Assembly: GCA_017508425.1 (NCBI GenBank)
Contig: JAFVYZ010000007.1
Coordinates: forward strand, 49,428-113,427
DNA: 64,000 nt
Reading direction: 5' to 3'
Source: Clostridia bacterium
GTDB taxonomy: Bacteria > Bacillota > Clostridia > Oscillospirales > CAG-272
The notes beneath the pieces were generated by a model. It was not told the origin of the DNA, made no database searches, and saw only the letters and a list, made by a program, of their open reading frames with translations. This document shows positions 51,596 to 59,862 of the stretch, one piece after another. The position numbers and the translations under genes are program-made. Within the stretch, counting starts at the first letter, position 1, and each line of letters opens with the position of its first letter.

Positions 51596-52315
51596 ATGAG
51601 CAATCAACACACCCCTCACATCAAAGCAACCTCCGCGGATTTCGCCGAAACGGTATTGATGCCGGGCGATCCTCTGCGCTCCAAATTCGTGGCCGAAAAC
51701 TTCCTTGAAAACGCACGACTTGTTAACAACGTACGCGGAATTCAAGGATATACGGGCACCTATCGCGGTGTACCGGTATCGGTCATGGCCAGCGGCATGG
51801 GTATGCCCTCGATCGGCATTTACTCCTATGAGCTTTACCACTTTTTCGGCGTTGAAAGCATCATCCGCATTGGCTCGGCCGGCGGCCTTGCCGACGACAT
51901 CCAGCTGCGCGACGTCATCATCGGCATGGGCGCCTGCACCAACTCGGCGTTCCAGGACCAGTATAAGCTCAATGGCAATTACGCGCCGATCGCCAGCTTT
52001 GAGCTGCTCAGCCGTGCCGTGAAGGAGGCCGAGGCGCTCGGTGTACGCTACAAGGTAGGCAACCTCCTTTCCTCCGATATTTTCTATCACGCCGACCCCG
52101 AATTCAACCAAGGCTGGTACAAAATGGGCGTGCTTGGTGTCGAAATGGAGGCCGCCGCTCTTTATATGAATGCGGCCGCTGCCGGCAAAAAGGCGCTGGC
52201 CATCTGCACGGTATCCGATCACATTCTGCGCGGTGAGGCGCTCGATGCCGACCAGCGCCAGAACACCTTTACCGACATGATGAAGATCGCCCTTGGCGTA
52301 GCCACATCGGTGTAA
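51596..52315 (+). CDS. deoD: Purine-nucleoside phosphorylase, DeoD type
   Basis: Hexameric phosphorylase that converts purine (deoxy)nucleosides to base and (deoxy)ribose-1-phosphate. 239 residues. MPGDPLRSKFVAENFL phosphate site, SGMGMPSIGIYSYEL, RIGSAGGL, VEMEAAALY and the catalytic aspartate in CTVSDHI are all present. It supplies the sugar phosphate used by DeoB and DeoC. Confidence 0.97.
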   Translation: MSNQHTPHIKATSADFAETVLMPGDPLRSKFVAENFLENARLVNNVRGIQGYTGTYRGVPVSVMASGMGMPSIGIYSYELYHFFGVESIIRIGSAGGLADDIQLRDVIIGMGACTNSAFQDQYKLNGNYAPIASFELLSRAVKEAEALGVRYKVGNLLSSDIFYHADPEFNQGWYKMGVLGVEMEAAALYMNAAAAGKKALAICTVSDHILRGEALDADQRQNTFTDMMKIALGVATSV

Positions 52316-52319
52316 TGCC

Positions 52320-53447
52320 ATGAAACGCGTTTTTTTCATCGTTCTTGATTCGTTTGGTATTGGTGCCGCGCCCGATGCCGCCGATTTTGGCGACGTGGGT
52401 GCCAACACCCTTGCGGGTGTGGCCGCCACGGGCAAGCTCACTCTGCCAAATCTCACGGCCATGGGCCTTGGCAACATTGACGGTGTCAGCGCCCTGCCCC
52501 GTGTTACCACTCCCACGGCAAGTGTGGCACGGCTTCGCGAAAAAAGCAACGGAAAGGATACCACCACGGGGCACTGGGAGCTGATGGGTCTGGTGTCCGA
52601 AGCACCCATGCCAACCTACCCCGAGGGCTTTCCACCTGAGGTAACAGAAGCCTTTGAGGCCAAGACGGGCTACGGTATTCTTTGCAATCTGCCCTACTCG
52701 GGCACCGACGTCATCCGCGATTACGGCGAGGAGCACCTCAAAACCGGCAAGCTGATCGTTTACACCTCGGCGGACAGCGTCTTTCAAATTGCGGCGCACG
52801 AATCCCTTGTGCCCCCCGAAAAGCTCTACGACATTTGCCGCACGGCACGTGCGCTCCTTGTGGGCAAGCACGCCGTAGGACGTGTCATCGCACGCCCCTT
52901 TGTGGGTGAAGCCGGGAGCTTTACCCGTACCGCCAACCGGCGCGACTTCTCGCTGGAGCCCCCCACCGACACCGTCCTTGACCGCCTCAAGGCACAAGGC
53001 TATGACACGATCGGCGTGGGCAAGATCGGCGACATTTTTGCCATGAAGGGCATCAGCGACACACACCCCACCCACGGAAACGATGAAGGCATGGCTGTCG
53101 CCGCCTCCATGCTCGAACGCGATTTCAACGGTCTTTGCTTTATCAATCTGGTCGATTTCGACATGGTGTACGGTCACCGTCAGGATGCCGTGGGCTATGC
53201 CGAGGCCTTGTCACGCTTTGACGCATGGCTGGGCGGCTTTACCGCCGCGCTCGGTGAGGAGGATGCCCTGATCATCACCGCCGACCACGGCTGTGACCCC
53301 ACCGACGACAGCACCGACCACACACGCGAATACGTGCCGTTTTTGGTATACGGCAAGGCGCTTGCGCCCAAAAATCTCGGCACGGTCTATGGTTTTGATG
53401 CCGCAGGAAAAACCGTTTTGCATCTTCTCGGTGCGAAAGGAGAATGA
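52320..53447 (+). CDS. deoB: Phosphopentomutase
   Basis: It interconverts (deoxy)ribose-1- and -5-phosphate, linking the phosphorylases with DeoC. 375 residues of the alkaline-phosphatase superfamily: KRVFFIVLDSFGIGAAPDA, KDTTTGHWELMG with the phosphorylated threonine, NLVDFDMVYGHR and ITADHGCDPT metal ligands. Four bases after deoD. Confidence 0.97.
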   Translation: MKRVFFIVLDSFGIGAAPDAADFGDVGANTLAGVAATGKLTLPNLTAMGLGNIDGVSALPRVTTPTASVARLREKSNGKDTTTGHWELMGLVSEAPMPTYPEGFPPEVTEAFEAKTGYGILCNLPYSGTDVIRDYGEEHLKTGKLIVYTSADSVFQIAAHESLVPPEKLYDICRTARALLVGKHAVGRVIARPFVGEAGSFTRTANRRDFSLEPPTDTVLDRLKAQGYDTIGVGKIGDIFAMKGISDTHPTHGNDEGMAVAASMLERDFNGLCFINLVDFDMVYGHRQDAVGYAEALSRFDAWLGGFTAALGEEDALIITADHGCDPTDDSTDHTREYVPFLVYGKALAPKNLGTVYGFDAAGKTVLHLLGAKGE

Positions 53448-53448
53448 T

Positions 53449-53850
53449 ATGAACAACACCGCCGACAAGCTCGTTAAGGCGGCCCTGGAGGCCAGAGCCG
53501 CCTCCTACTGCCCCTATTCTCATTTTGCTGTAGGCGCGGCACTGCTTTGTGCCGACGGCACGATCTACTCGGGCGCCAACATTGAGGTTTCCTCCCACTC
53601 CCCTACGGTTTGTGCCGAGCGTGTGGCATTTTTCCGCGCCGTACACGAGGGCAAACGCAAATTCACCGCCATTGCCGTGGTGGGCGGCGGCGAAGGTCAA
53701 GAGATCGACTTTCTTTGCCCCCCGTGCGGTGTGTGCCGTCAGGTGATGAGCGAGTTTTGCAACGAGGATTTTGAAATCATCCTGTTTGACGGTAAAAAAT
53801 CCGAGATCCACACCTTAGGGGAGCTTTTGCCCCTGCGCTTCGGGCTTTGA
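53449..53850 (+). CDS. cdd: Cytidine deaminase
   Basis: It deaminates cytidine and deoxycytidine to uridine and deoxyuridine, preparing them for the pyrimidine phosphorylase. 133 residues; zinc site SPTVCAERVAFF and CPPCGVCRQVM. YCPYSHFAVGAALL is the substrate loop. The ATG at 53449 is one base after the deoB stop. Confidence 0.96.
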   Translation: MNNTADKLVKAALEARAASYCPYSHFAVGAALLCADGTIYSGANIEVSSHSPTVCAERVAFFRAVHEGKRKFTAIAVVGGGEGQEIDFLCPPCGVCRQVMSEFCNEDFEIILFDGKKSEIHTLGELLPLRFGL

Positions 53851-53860
53851 GGTGATATTT

Positions 53861-55174
53861 ATGAGAATGTATGATCTCATTGAAAAAAAGAAACGCGGCG
53901 AGGCGCTCTCGCGCGAGGAAATTTTTGAGATGATCACCCTTTACACCAAGGGTGAGATTCCCGACTATCAAATGTCGGCCTTTTTGATGGCCGTGTATTT
54001 TCGCGGCATGACCAAAGAGGAAACCGCCCTGCTTACCGAGGCCATGGAGCACTCGGGCGACACGGTGGATCTTTCCCTTTTCGGCACGCGCAGTGTCGAT
54101 AAGCACTCCACGGGCGGTGTGGGCGACAAGACCACCCCCGTGGTGGCGCCGATCGTGGCCGCCGCCGGCGGCGTGGTCGCCAAAATGAGCGGCCGAGGTC
54201 TTGGGCACACGGGCGGTACGGTGGATAAGCTCGAATCCTTCCCCGGCTACCGCACGGCCCTTTCCCCTGCCGAATTTACCGCGCAGGCCGAGCAATGCGG
54301 CCTTGTGGTGATCGGCCAAAGCGCGGACTTAGCACCTGCCGACAAAAAGCTCTATGCGCTTCGCGACGTGACGGCTACCGTCAACTCGATCCCTTTGATC
54401 GCTTCCTCTATTATGAGCAAAAAGCTCGCAGCCGGCACGCGCTCGATCGTGCTTGACGTCAAGTGCGGAAACGGTGCGTTTATGCGCACCCCCGAGGAGG
54501 CGAAGACACTGGCCCGTGCTATGGTTGAGATCGGCACAGCCAACGGCCGAAGGACCGCCGCTGTGATCACCAACATGAATCGCCCTCTCGGCCATGCCAT
54601 CGGCAATTCCCTTGAAATTTGCGAGGCCATGGACGTACTGCGCGGCAAGGGCCCCGAGGACCTGACCGAGGTATGCCTTACGCTCGCCTCGCTGATGATC
54701 TCGCTCTCCTGCAATAAGGAGCTTGCCGAGGCACGCAGGACCGCCGAGGATATGCTTGAAAGTGGCAAGGCCCTCTCCAAATTTGAAGAATGGATCGCGG
54801 CCCAAGGGGGCGACGCGCGCTACGTGCGCGATCCCTCGCTCTTTGGCCGTGCTACCCACACCCGTGACGTTTTGGCCGAGCAGGACGGATTTATCCTTTC
54901 GACCAACGCCGAGGCCCTTGGAACCGCCGCCCTGATCCTGGGTGCCGGACGTGCGACCAAGGAGGATACCATTGACCCCCGTGCCGGCATTATCCTGCAC
55001 AAAAAGCCGGGGGATGCGATCCAAAAGGGCGACGTGATCGCCACGCTTTATACCGAGCGTGAATCCGCCCTTGACACCGCCGAAAAAGCGGTGACCGCGG
55101 CCGTGGTGCAAACCGACAAGGCACCCGACCCGGAGCAACTGATTTTTGACGTTATCACGGAGGCCACGCTATGA
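53861..55174 (+). CDS. pdp: Pyrimidine-nucleoside phosphorylase
   Basis: It cleaves uridine, thymidine and deoxyuridine to base and sugar-1-phosphate. 437 residues: KKKRGEALSREEIFEMI, phosphate site DKHSTGGVGDKTTPVVAPIV, GHTGGTVDKLESFPG, and the C-terminal barrel-sandwich domain (AGIILHKKPGDAIQKGDVIA). The ATG at 53861 follows GAGGTG by six bases; a GTG three codons earlier is possible. Overlaps udk by four bases. Confidence 0.96.
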   Translation: MRMYDLIEKKKRGEALSREEIFEMITLYTKGEIPDYQMSAFLMAVYFRGMTKEETALLTEAMEHSGDTVDLSLFGTRSVDKHSTGGVGDKTTPVVAPIVAAAGGVVAKMSGRGLGHTGGTVDKLESFPGYRTALSPAEFTAQAEQCGLVVIGQSADLAPADKKLYALRDVTATVNSIPLIASSIMSKKLAAGTRSIVLDVKCGNGAFMRTPEEAKTLARAMVEIGTANGRRTAAVITNMNRPLGHAIGNSLEICEAMDVLRGKGPEDLTEVCLTLASLMISLSCNKELAEARRTAEDMLESGKALSKFEEWIAAQGGDARYVRDPSLFGRATHTRDVLAEQDGFILSTNAEALGTAALILGAGRATKEDTIDPRAGIILHKKPGDAIQKGDVIATLYTERESALDTAEKAVTAAVVQTDKAPDPEQLIFDVITEATL

Positions 55175-55791
55175 AAAAGCCCCTCATCATTGGCATTGCA
55201 GGCGGGTCTGGAAGCGGGAAAACCACGCTTGCCGAGCGTATTGCCGCGCATTTCGGCGATGCAGTGGCGACGCTGCGCCACGATGATTACTACAAAGAGC
55301 AAAAGGGCCTGTCGCTGGAGGCTCGCGCGGCGATCAACTACGATCACCCCGATGCCTTTGACACCGATCTTTTGATCAAGCACCTGGACGCCCTTTGCGC
55401 GGGCTGCGCCATCGACGCGCCCATGTACGACTATACGGTGCACGACCGCAGCGACCGCGTACGCCGCGTGGAGCCACGCGACGTGGTCCTCCTTGAGGGC
55501 ATCCTCATCCTTGAAAACAAGGCCCTGCGAGAGCGGCTCGACATCAAGCTGTTTGTCGATACCGACGCGGACGTGCGCATTTTGCGCCGCATCGTGCGCG
55601 ACGTGAAGGGGCGCGGCCGAAGCCTGGACTCGGTCATCGGCCAGTATCTTGCTACCGTAAAGCCCATGCACGAGGCCTTTGTCGAGCCCTCGAAAAAGCA
55701 CGCCGACCTCATTGTCCCCGAGGGCGGCAAAAACGCCGTCGCATTTGAGCTGATCATTGCGCGACTTGAGGCCCTGCTTGAGAACAAATAA
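55171..55791 (+). CDS. udk: Uridine kinase
   Basis: Salvages uridine and cytidine to the monophosphates. P-loop IGIAGGSGSGKTTLAERI, DDYYKEQ substrate segment, NYDHPDAFDTDLL, EGILILE and the RIVRDVKGRGRSLDSVI lid. 206 residues. ATGA overlap with the end of pdp. Confidence 0.96.
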   Translation: MKKPLIIGIAGGSGSGKTTLAERIAAHFGDAVATLRHDDYYKEQKGLSLEARAAINYDHPDAFDTDLLIKHLDALCAGCAIDAPMYDYTVHDRSDRVRRVEPRDVVLLEGILILENKALRERLDIKLFVDTDADVRILRRIVRDVKGRGRSLDSVIGQYLATVKPMHEAFVEPSKKHADLIVPEGGKNAVAFELIIARLEALLENK

Positions 55792-55808
55792 ACCCGAAAG
55801 GACAACCT

Positions 55809-56744
55809 ATGTTTGAATCCATCCTTGAACTCATCAAGCAATACGATACCATCATCATTCACCGTCACAAAAATCCCGACGGCGATGCCCTCGGTGCGCA
55901 AACCGGCTTAAAGCTCTTGCTTCAGGCCGCGTTCCCGCAAAAAAAGGTGCTTGCAGTCGGCGATATGACCCCCCGTTACGCCTTTATTTGTCCCGAGATG
56001 GATGAGGTTGCGGACGCGGAATATCAAAACGCCCTGGCCTTTGTGCTTGACACCTCGGCCAAGGCACTGATCTCGGACGATCGCTACCTTATGGCGAAGG
56101 CGACCGCGCGCATCGACCACCACATTTTTGTTGAAAAAATTGCCGACGTGGAGGTGACCGACACCTCGTTTGAGAGCTGCTGCGGCATGATCGCGGCCTT
56201 CGCCCTTGAATGCGGCCTTACCCCCACCCCTGCCGCCGCCAAGGCGCTTTATACGGGAATGATCACCGATTCCGGGCGCTTCCGCTACGATTCGACCACC
56301 TCAAAGACCTTCCGCCTTGCAGCCTTTTTGATGGAGCAACGCTTTGAAACGGCCGACATTTACCGCAACCTTTATGCGGATGATCTTTTTCACATTCAGC
56401 TGCGCGCCAAATACACCCTGCGCATCAACACCACGCCCCACCGCGTGGCCTATATCTACACGACCAAGGAGGAGGCGGCGACGTTTGGCGCCGACGTCTT
56501 TACCCTCTCGCGCGGTATGGTCAACGTGATGAGCGAGATCCGCGGCATTGACACCTGGGTCAACTTTACCGAGACCGACGAAGGCGTGCTTTGTGAGATC
56601 CGCTCGAACCGCCATAACATCAACCCCATTGCCGTAAAATACGGCGGCGGAGGGCACCAAAAGGCCAGCGGCGCAACCCTGAAAAGCCGTGATGAGGCCA
56701 TGGCCCTGCTGGCCGATCTGAATTCCCTTTCGAAGGAGCAATAA
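55809..56744 (+). CDS. nrnA: DHH-DHHA1 phosphoesterase, NrnA-like (copy 1)
   Basis: Bifunctional oligoribonuclease/pAp phosphatase type: it degrades 2-5 nt oligoribonucleotides and removes 3'-phosphate from pAp. 311 residues: RHKNPDGDALGAQTGL, LDTSAK, the DHH motif in RIDHHIFVEK, ITDSGRFRYDST, and the DHHA1 glycine motif GGGGHQKASGAT. It is followed with no gap by a paralogue. Confidence 0.92.
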   Translation: MFESILELIKQYDTIIIHRHKNPDGDALGAQTGLKLLLQAAFPQKKVLAVGDMTPRYAFICPEMDEVADAEYQNALAFVLDTSAKALISDDRYLMAKATARIDHHIFVEKIADVEVTDTSFESCCGMIAAFALECGLTPTPAAAKALYTGMITDSGRFRYDSTTSKTFRLAAFLMEQRFETADIYRNLYADDLFHIQLRAKYTLRINTTPHRVAYIYTTKEEAATFGADVFTLSRGMVNVMSEIRGIDTWVNFTETDEGVLCEIRSNRHNINPIAVKYGGGGHQKASGATLKSRDEAMALLADLNSLSKEQ

Positions 56745-57725
56745 ATGAATTTTGAAGCTATGAAGGCTATTTTAGATAAGATCAAGGCCTATGATAAGAT
56801 CGTGATTTTCCGCCACTTCCGCCCCGACGGTGACGCCGTGGGCTCGACGCGTGGCCTTGGTGGCATTTTGCGCCTCTCGTACCCTGAAAAGGACGTACGC
56901 TTTTGCAACGATGATTTCTCGGACTACATCTCCTTTCTCGGGGATGAGACCGAGCAGCCCTCGGATGAGTTCCTTGGCGAGGCCCTCGGGATCGTCATCG
57001 ACACCGCAACGCCGGCACGCATTTCCTCCAAAAAATACCTGCTTTGCCGCGAGCTTGTGAAGATCGATCACCACATTCCGATTGAAAATTACGGAGATCT
57101 TCATTGGGTCGAGGAGGAGCGCTCCTCGGCATCCGAAATGATCGCCGCCTTCTACGACACCTTCCGCGATGAGTTGAAAATGGACGTGGAGACCGCTACC
57201 TGCATTTATACGGGTATGGTGACCGACTCGGGCCGTTTCCGCTTCCGTTCGGTATCGGGCGACACGATGCGCCTGGCCGGAATGCTGCTGGACAAGGGCA
57301 TTGATCTCGACCGTCTCTACGCTCAGCTTTATATGCGCGATTTCGAGAGCTTTAAATTCCAATCCTTTGTCTATGCCAATATGCGCATCACCGAAAACGG
57401 TGTGGCGTACGTGCATATTACGAACGCCGTCCGAGAACGATTTGGGCTTTCGTACGAGGAAGCCAGCAACTGCGTCTCGTATATGGATGCCATTAAGGGA
57501 TCGCTCATTTGGATCGGCTTTATTGATGCCGCGGGCGGCGAAATTCGCGTGCGCCTGCGCTCACGCTTCGTTACGATCAACGACTTAGCCGAGGAATACA
57601 GCGGCGGCGGCCACGCGTGTGCGGCCGGTGCCACGGTCCACAGCACCAAGGAGCTGCAGGAGCTGGTGGACAAGGCGGACAAGCGTCTGAAGGAATACAA
57701 AGAAAACAACGAGGGTTGGTTATGA
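56745..57725 (+). CDS. DHH-DHHA1 phosphoesterase, NrnA-like (copy 2)
   Basis: A 326-residue paralogue of the preceding gene: FRHFRPDGDAVGSTRGLGGI, IDTATPAR, KIDHHIPIENY, VTDSGRFRFRS and YSGGGHACAAGAT retain every metal and RNA-binding motif. The pair has clearly diverged in sequence, so it is an older duplication or a split of tasks between oligonucleotide length classes or pAp. Start codon directly follows the stop of copy 1. Confidence 0.9.
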   Translation: MNFEAMKAILDKIKAYDKIVIFRHFRPDGDAVGSTRGLGGILRLSYPEKDVRFCNDDFSDYISFLGDETEQPSDEFLGEALGIVIDTATPARISSKKYLLCRELVKIDHHIPIENYGDLHWVEEERSSASEMIAAFYDTFRDELKMDVETATCIYTGMVTDSGRFRFRSVSGDTMRLAGMLLDKGIDLDRLYAQLYMRDFESFKFQSFVYANMRITENGVAYVHITNAVRERFGLSYEEASNCVSYMDAIKGSLIWIGFIDAAGGEIRVRLRSRFVTINDLAEEYSGGGHACAAGATVHSTKELQELVDKADKRLKEYKENNEGWL

Positions 57726-58444
57726 GAATTTTAATTACCAACGATGACGGCGTCGCATCCCCCGCGCTTCCCCAGCTCATCCGCTGGGCCAAAAAGCACG
57801 GTGAGGTCACTGCCGTAGCACCGAAGGTGGAGCAAAGCGGCAAAAGCCACGCCATTGACTTTACCTCCGCCATTGAAATTAAAAAGGTAGATCTCGCCGA
57901 GGACGTAGAGGCCTGGGCGGTCGCATCCACCCCGGCCGATTGCGTGCGCTTCGGCGTCGCGGGGCTCGGCGGAGGGTACGATATGCTCCTGTCGGGCATC
58001 AACCGCGGCTACAACCTCGGTGCCGATATTGTTTATTCGGGCACCGTCGGAGCCATTTTTGAGGGCGCGCGCGAGGATATTATGGGCATTGCCCTCTCGG
58101 CCGAGTTCTCGGTGTTTGAAACGGCGCACGAGTACCTTGATATGATTTTTGATTTTATGAAAGCCGGACACCTTGAAAAATACCATTGCCTTTACAACGT
58201 CAACATTCCCCCCGAGGTGAAGGGCATTCGTATCACCCGTCAGGGCGGCATTTATTACACCGACCGCTTCGTGCCCTGCGGCGGCGATATGTACCGTGTG
58301 GACGGAGAGATCGCGCCCGACGCGTGCGAGGACCTTGACGTCGATATCGCGGCCGTCAACGCCGGGTATATTTCGATCACCCCCTTGGCGGCCACGCGCA
58401 CCGATCTTACGGCCTTTGAGGAGCTAAAGCACCTCAATGGATAA
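57722..58444 (+). CDS. surE: 5'/3'-nucleotidase SurE
   Basis: It removes phosphate from nucleoside monophosphates (5' and 3'), yielding nucleosides for the phosphorylases. 240 residues: MRILITNDDGVASPAL holds the metal-binding Asp-Asp, AVAPKVEQSGKSHAI, STPADCVRFG, and LLSGINRGYNLGADIVYSGT. ATGA overlap (57722-57725) with the previous gene and eight-base overlap with the next. Confidence 0.95.
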   Translation: MRILITNDDGVASPALPQLIRWAKKHGEVTAVAPKVEQSGKSHAIDFTSAIEIKKVDLAEDVEAWAVASTPADCVRFGVAGLGGGYDMLLSGINRGYNLGADIVYSGTVGAIFEGAREDIMGIALSAEFSVFETAHEYLDMIFDFMKAGHLEKYHCLYNVNIPPEVKGIRITRQGGIYYTDRFVPCGGDMYRVDGEIAPDACEDLDVDIAAVNAGYISITPLAATRTDLTAFEELKHLNG

Positions 58445-59816
58445 GATGTTTTTTGCAAAAAAGAAGCCGATCGGCGCGGCATTCCTTGCATTTTTGCTTG
58501 CCTTCACGCTCTTTTTTGGCGGTTGCCTTGAAAATGCCGCCCCTCCCGTCACTCCGGACGGGGAGATCACGGGGCTGGGTTCGCTTTCGATCGTAAACGG
58601 CGAAAGCGTGACCCTGAGGGTAGGCGAAACTCTACAGCTGACGACCGACCTGCCCGAGGCCTACCAAAGCAAAGCCGTATGGACCATTTGGGATGATACG
58701 GGTAAGCCGATCACCCTTGGTGCTGACGGGACCGTGACGGCCGTGGCCGAGGGTGAGGCCACGGTGCTGGTCTCCTGCATTGCCTTTACCGACACCATCA
58801 CCGTACGGGTCGTGGGTGCCGACGCGGGCGGCGGCACGGGCGGCGGTACGGCAGGCGGTGGCACAGGCGGCGCAGGTGACAATACCGATGATACCACAAC
58901 CGGAGGCACCACAGGCGACACCACGGGCGGTATAACCACCGAGGTTATTGATTTTTACGGCGACTACGTGCCGGCGGCAAGCCATGCCGAGGCACTTGCG
59001 CGCTCGGCGCGCGGCGAGCTTTCGGGCTTACCCCTGGTACCCGACCAAGCCCCGACCCTCTCCAATTTTCGCCCCGCAACCGATTACGGAGCCCTCATTC
59101 GCAACAACGCCTGCCATTATCCCGACGCCAACACCTACGTGGTGACGGATGCTTGGGGGCGCGAGGTGTTCCGCGTGTATCGCGGCGGCGGTTACATTAC
59201 CTTGGAGGAGGTGGCGGCCTACGTCTTTGCCTTTGGCGACGTACCGGCCAACTACACCTCCAGTAAAAGCACGCGGCCCACAAGCAGTATTTGGGGCGAG
59301 TATTTGCGTCTCAATCACACCAAATTCAGCGGCAACACCTCGCAGTACCCCTATGAGCCCGTGCTCCCACGCATCAGTGGCTGTGGCGGCGACCTACAAT
59401 ATTATGAGATCGATATTGGCACCACGGGCACCGATTGCGACCCCACATACACCGCGGCGCTCTACAACAACGGCAAAAGCATCACGCGCGGTGCCGCGCG
59501 CATTGTTTACGCGCGCTATGACCGAAACGGAAACAGCATCATCGACGTGGATGAAAAATTTGTGTTTTATACCTATAACCATTACAACGACTTTCAGGAA
59601 TACCTCAACTACTACGGCGGTTGGGGCGTGATGTTTGGCAACATCACGGGTGGGGGCAAGATCTCGAGCAAGACCGACTACAACCCCACGCCCTACGTAC
59701 CCACCGTGCGCGGGGATATTATGGACTATCAAGAAAATATGGACGCGGCATCCGTCGAGACCTGCGCCGCCGTGTTCTTCTTTGACAAACGGTTTTGGGC
59801 GCACGGCGTCGCGTAA
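58437..59816 (+). CDS. Lipoprotein with Ig-like domain and barnase-like ribonuclease domain
   Basis: 459 residues. Signal peptide with lipobox LFFGGC (lipidated Cys30), a BIG2-like domain (about 45-126), a Gly/Thr-rich linker (129-168), and from about 215 a barnase-family fold. LEEVAAYVFAFGDVPANYTS matches the barnase start DGVADYLQTYHKLPDNYITK in pattern; EIDI (Glu324) corresponds to catalytic Glu73, Arg351 and Arg355 keep the spacing of Arg83 and Arg87, and NHYNDF (His382) corresponds to His102. An extracellular guanyl-preferring RNase anchored to the membrane is the best reading. No barstar-like inhibitor gene is nearby. Translationally overlapped with surE. Confidence 0.75.
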   Translation: MDKMFFAKKKPIGAAFLAFLLAFTLFFGGCLENAAPPVTPDGEITGLGSLSIVNGESVTLRVGETLQLTTDLPEAYQSKAVWTIWDDTGKPITLGADGTVTAVAEGEATVLVSCIAFTDTITVRVVGADAGGGTGGGTAGGGTGGAGDNTDDTTTGGTTGDTTGGITTEVIDFYGDYVPAASHAEALARSARGELSGLPLVPDQAPTLSNFRPATDYGALIRNNACHYPDANTYVVTDAWGREVFRVYRGGGYITLEEVAAYVFAFGDVPANYTSSKSTRPTSSIWGEYLRLNHTKFSGNTSQYPYEPVLPRISGCGGDLQYYEIDIGTTGTDCDPTYTAALYNNGKSITRGAARIVYARYDRNGNSIIDVDEKFVFYTYNHYNDFQEYLNYYGGWGVMFGNITGGGKISSKTDYNPTPYVPTVRGDIMDYQENMDAASVETCAAVFFFDKRFWAHGVA

Positions 59817-59862
59817 TTTCACATACGATATCATTTTTAAAAAAACATAAAGGAGTCTAATC

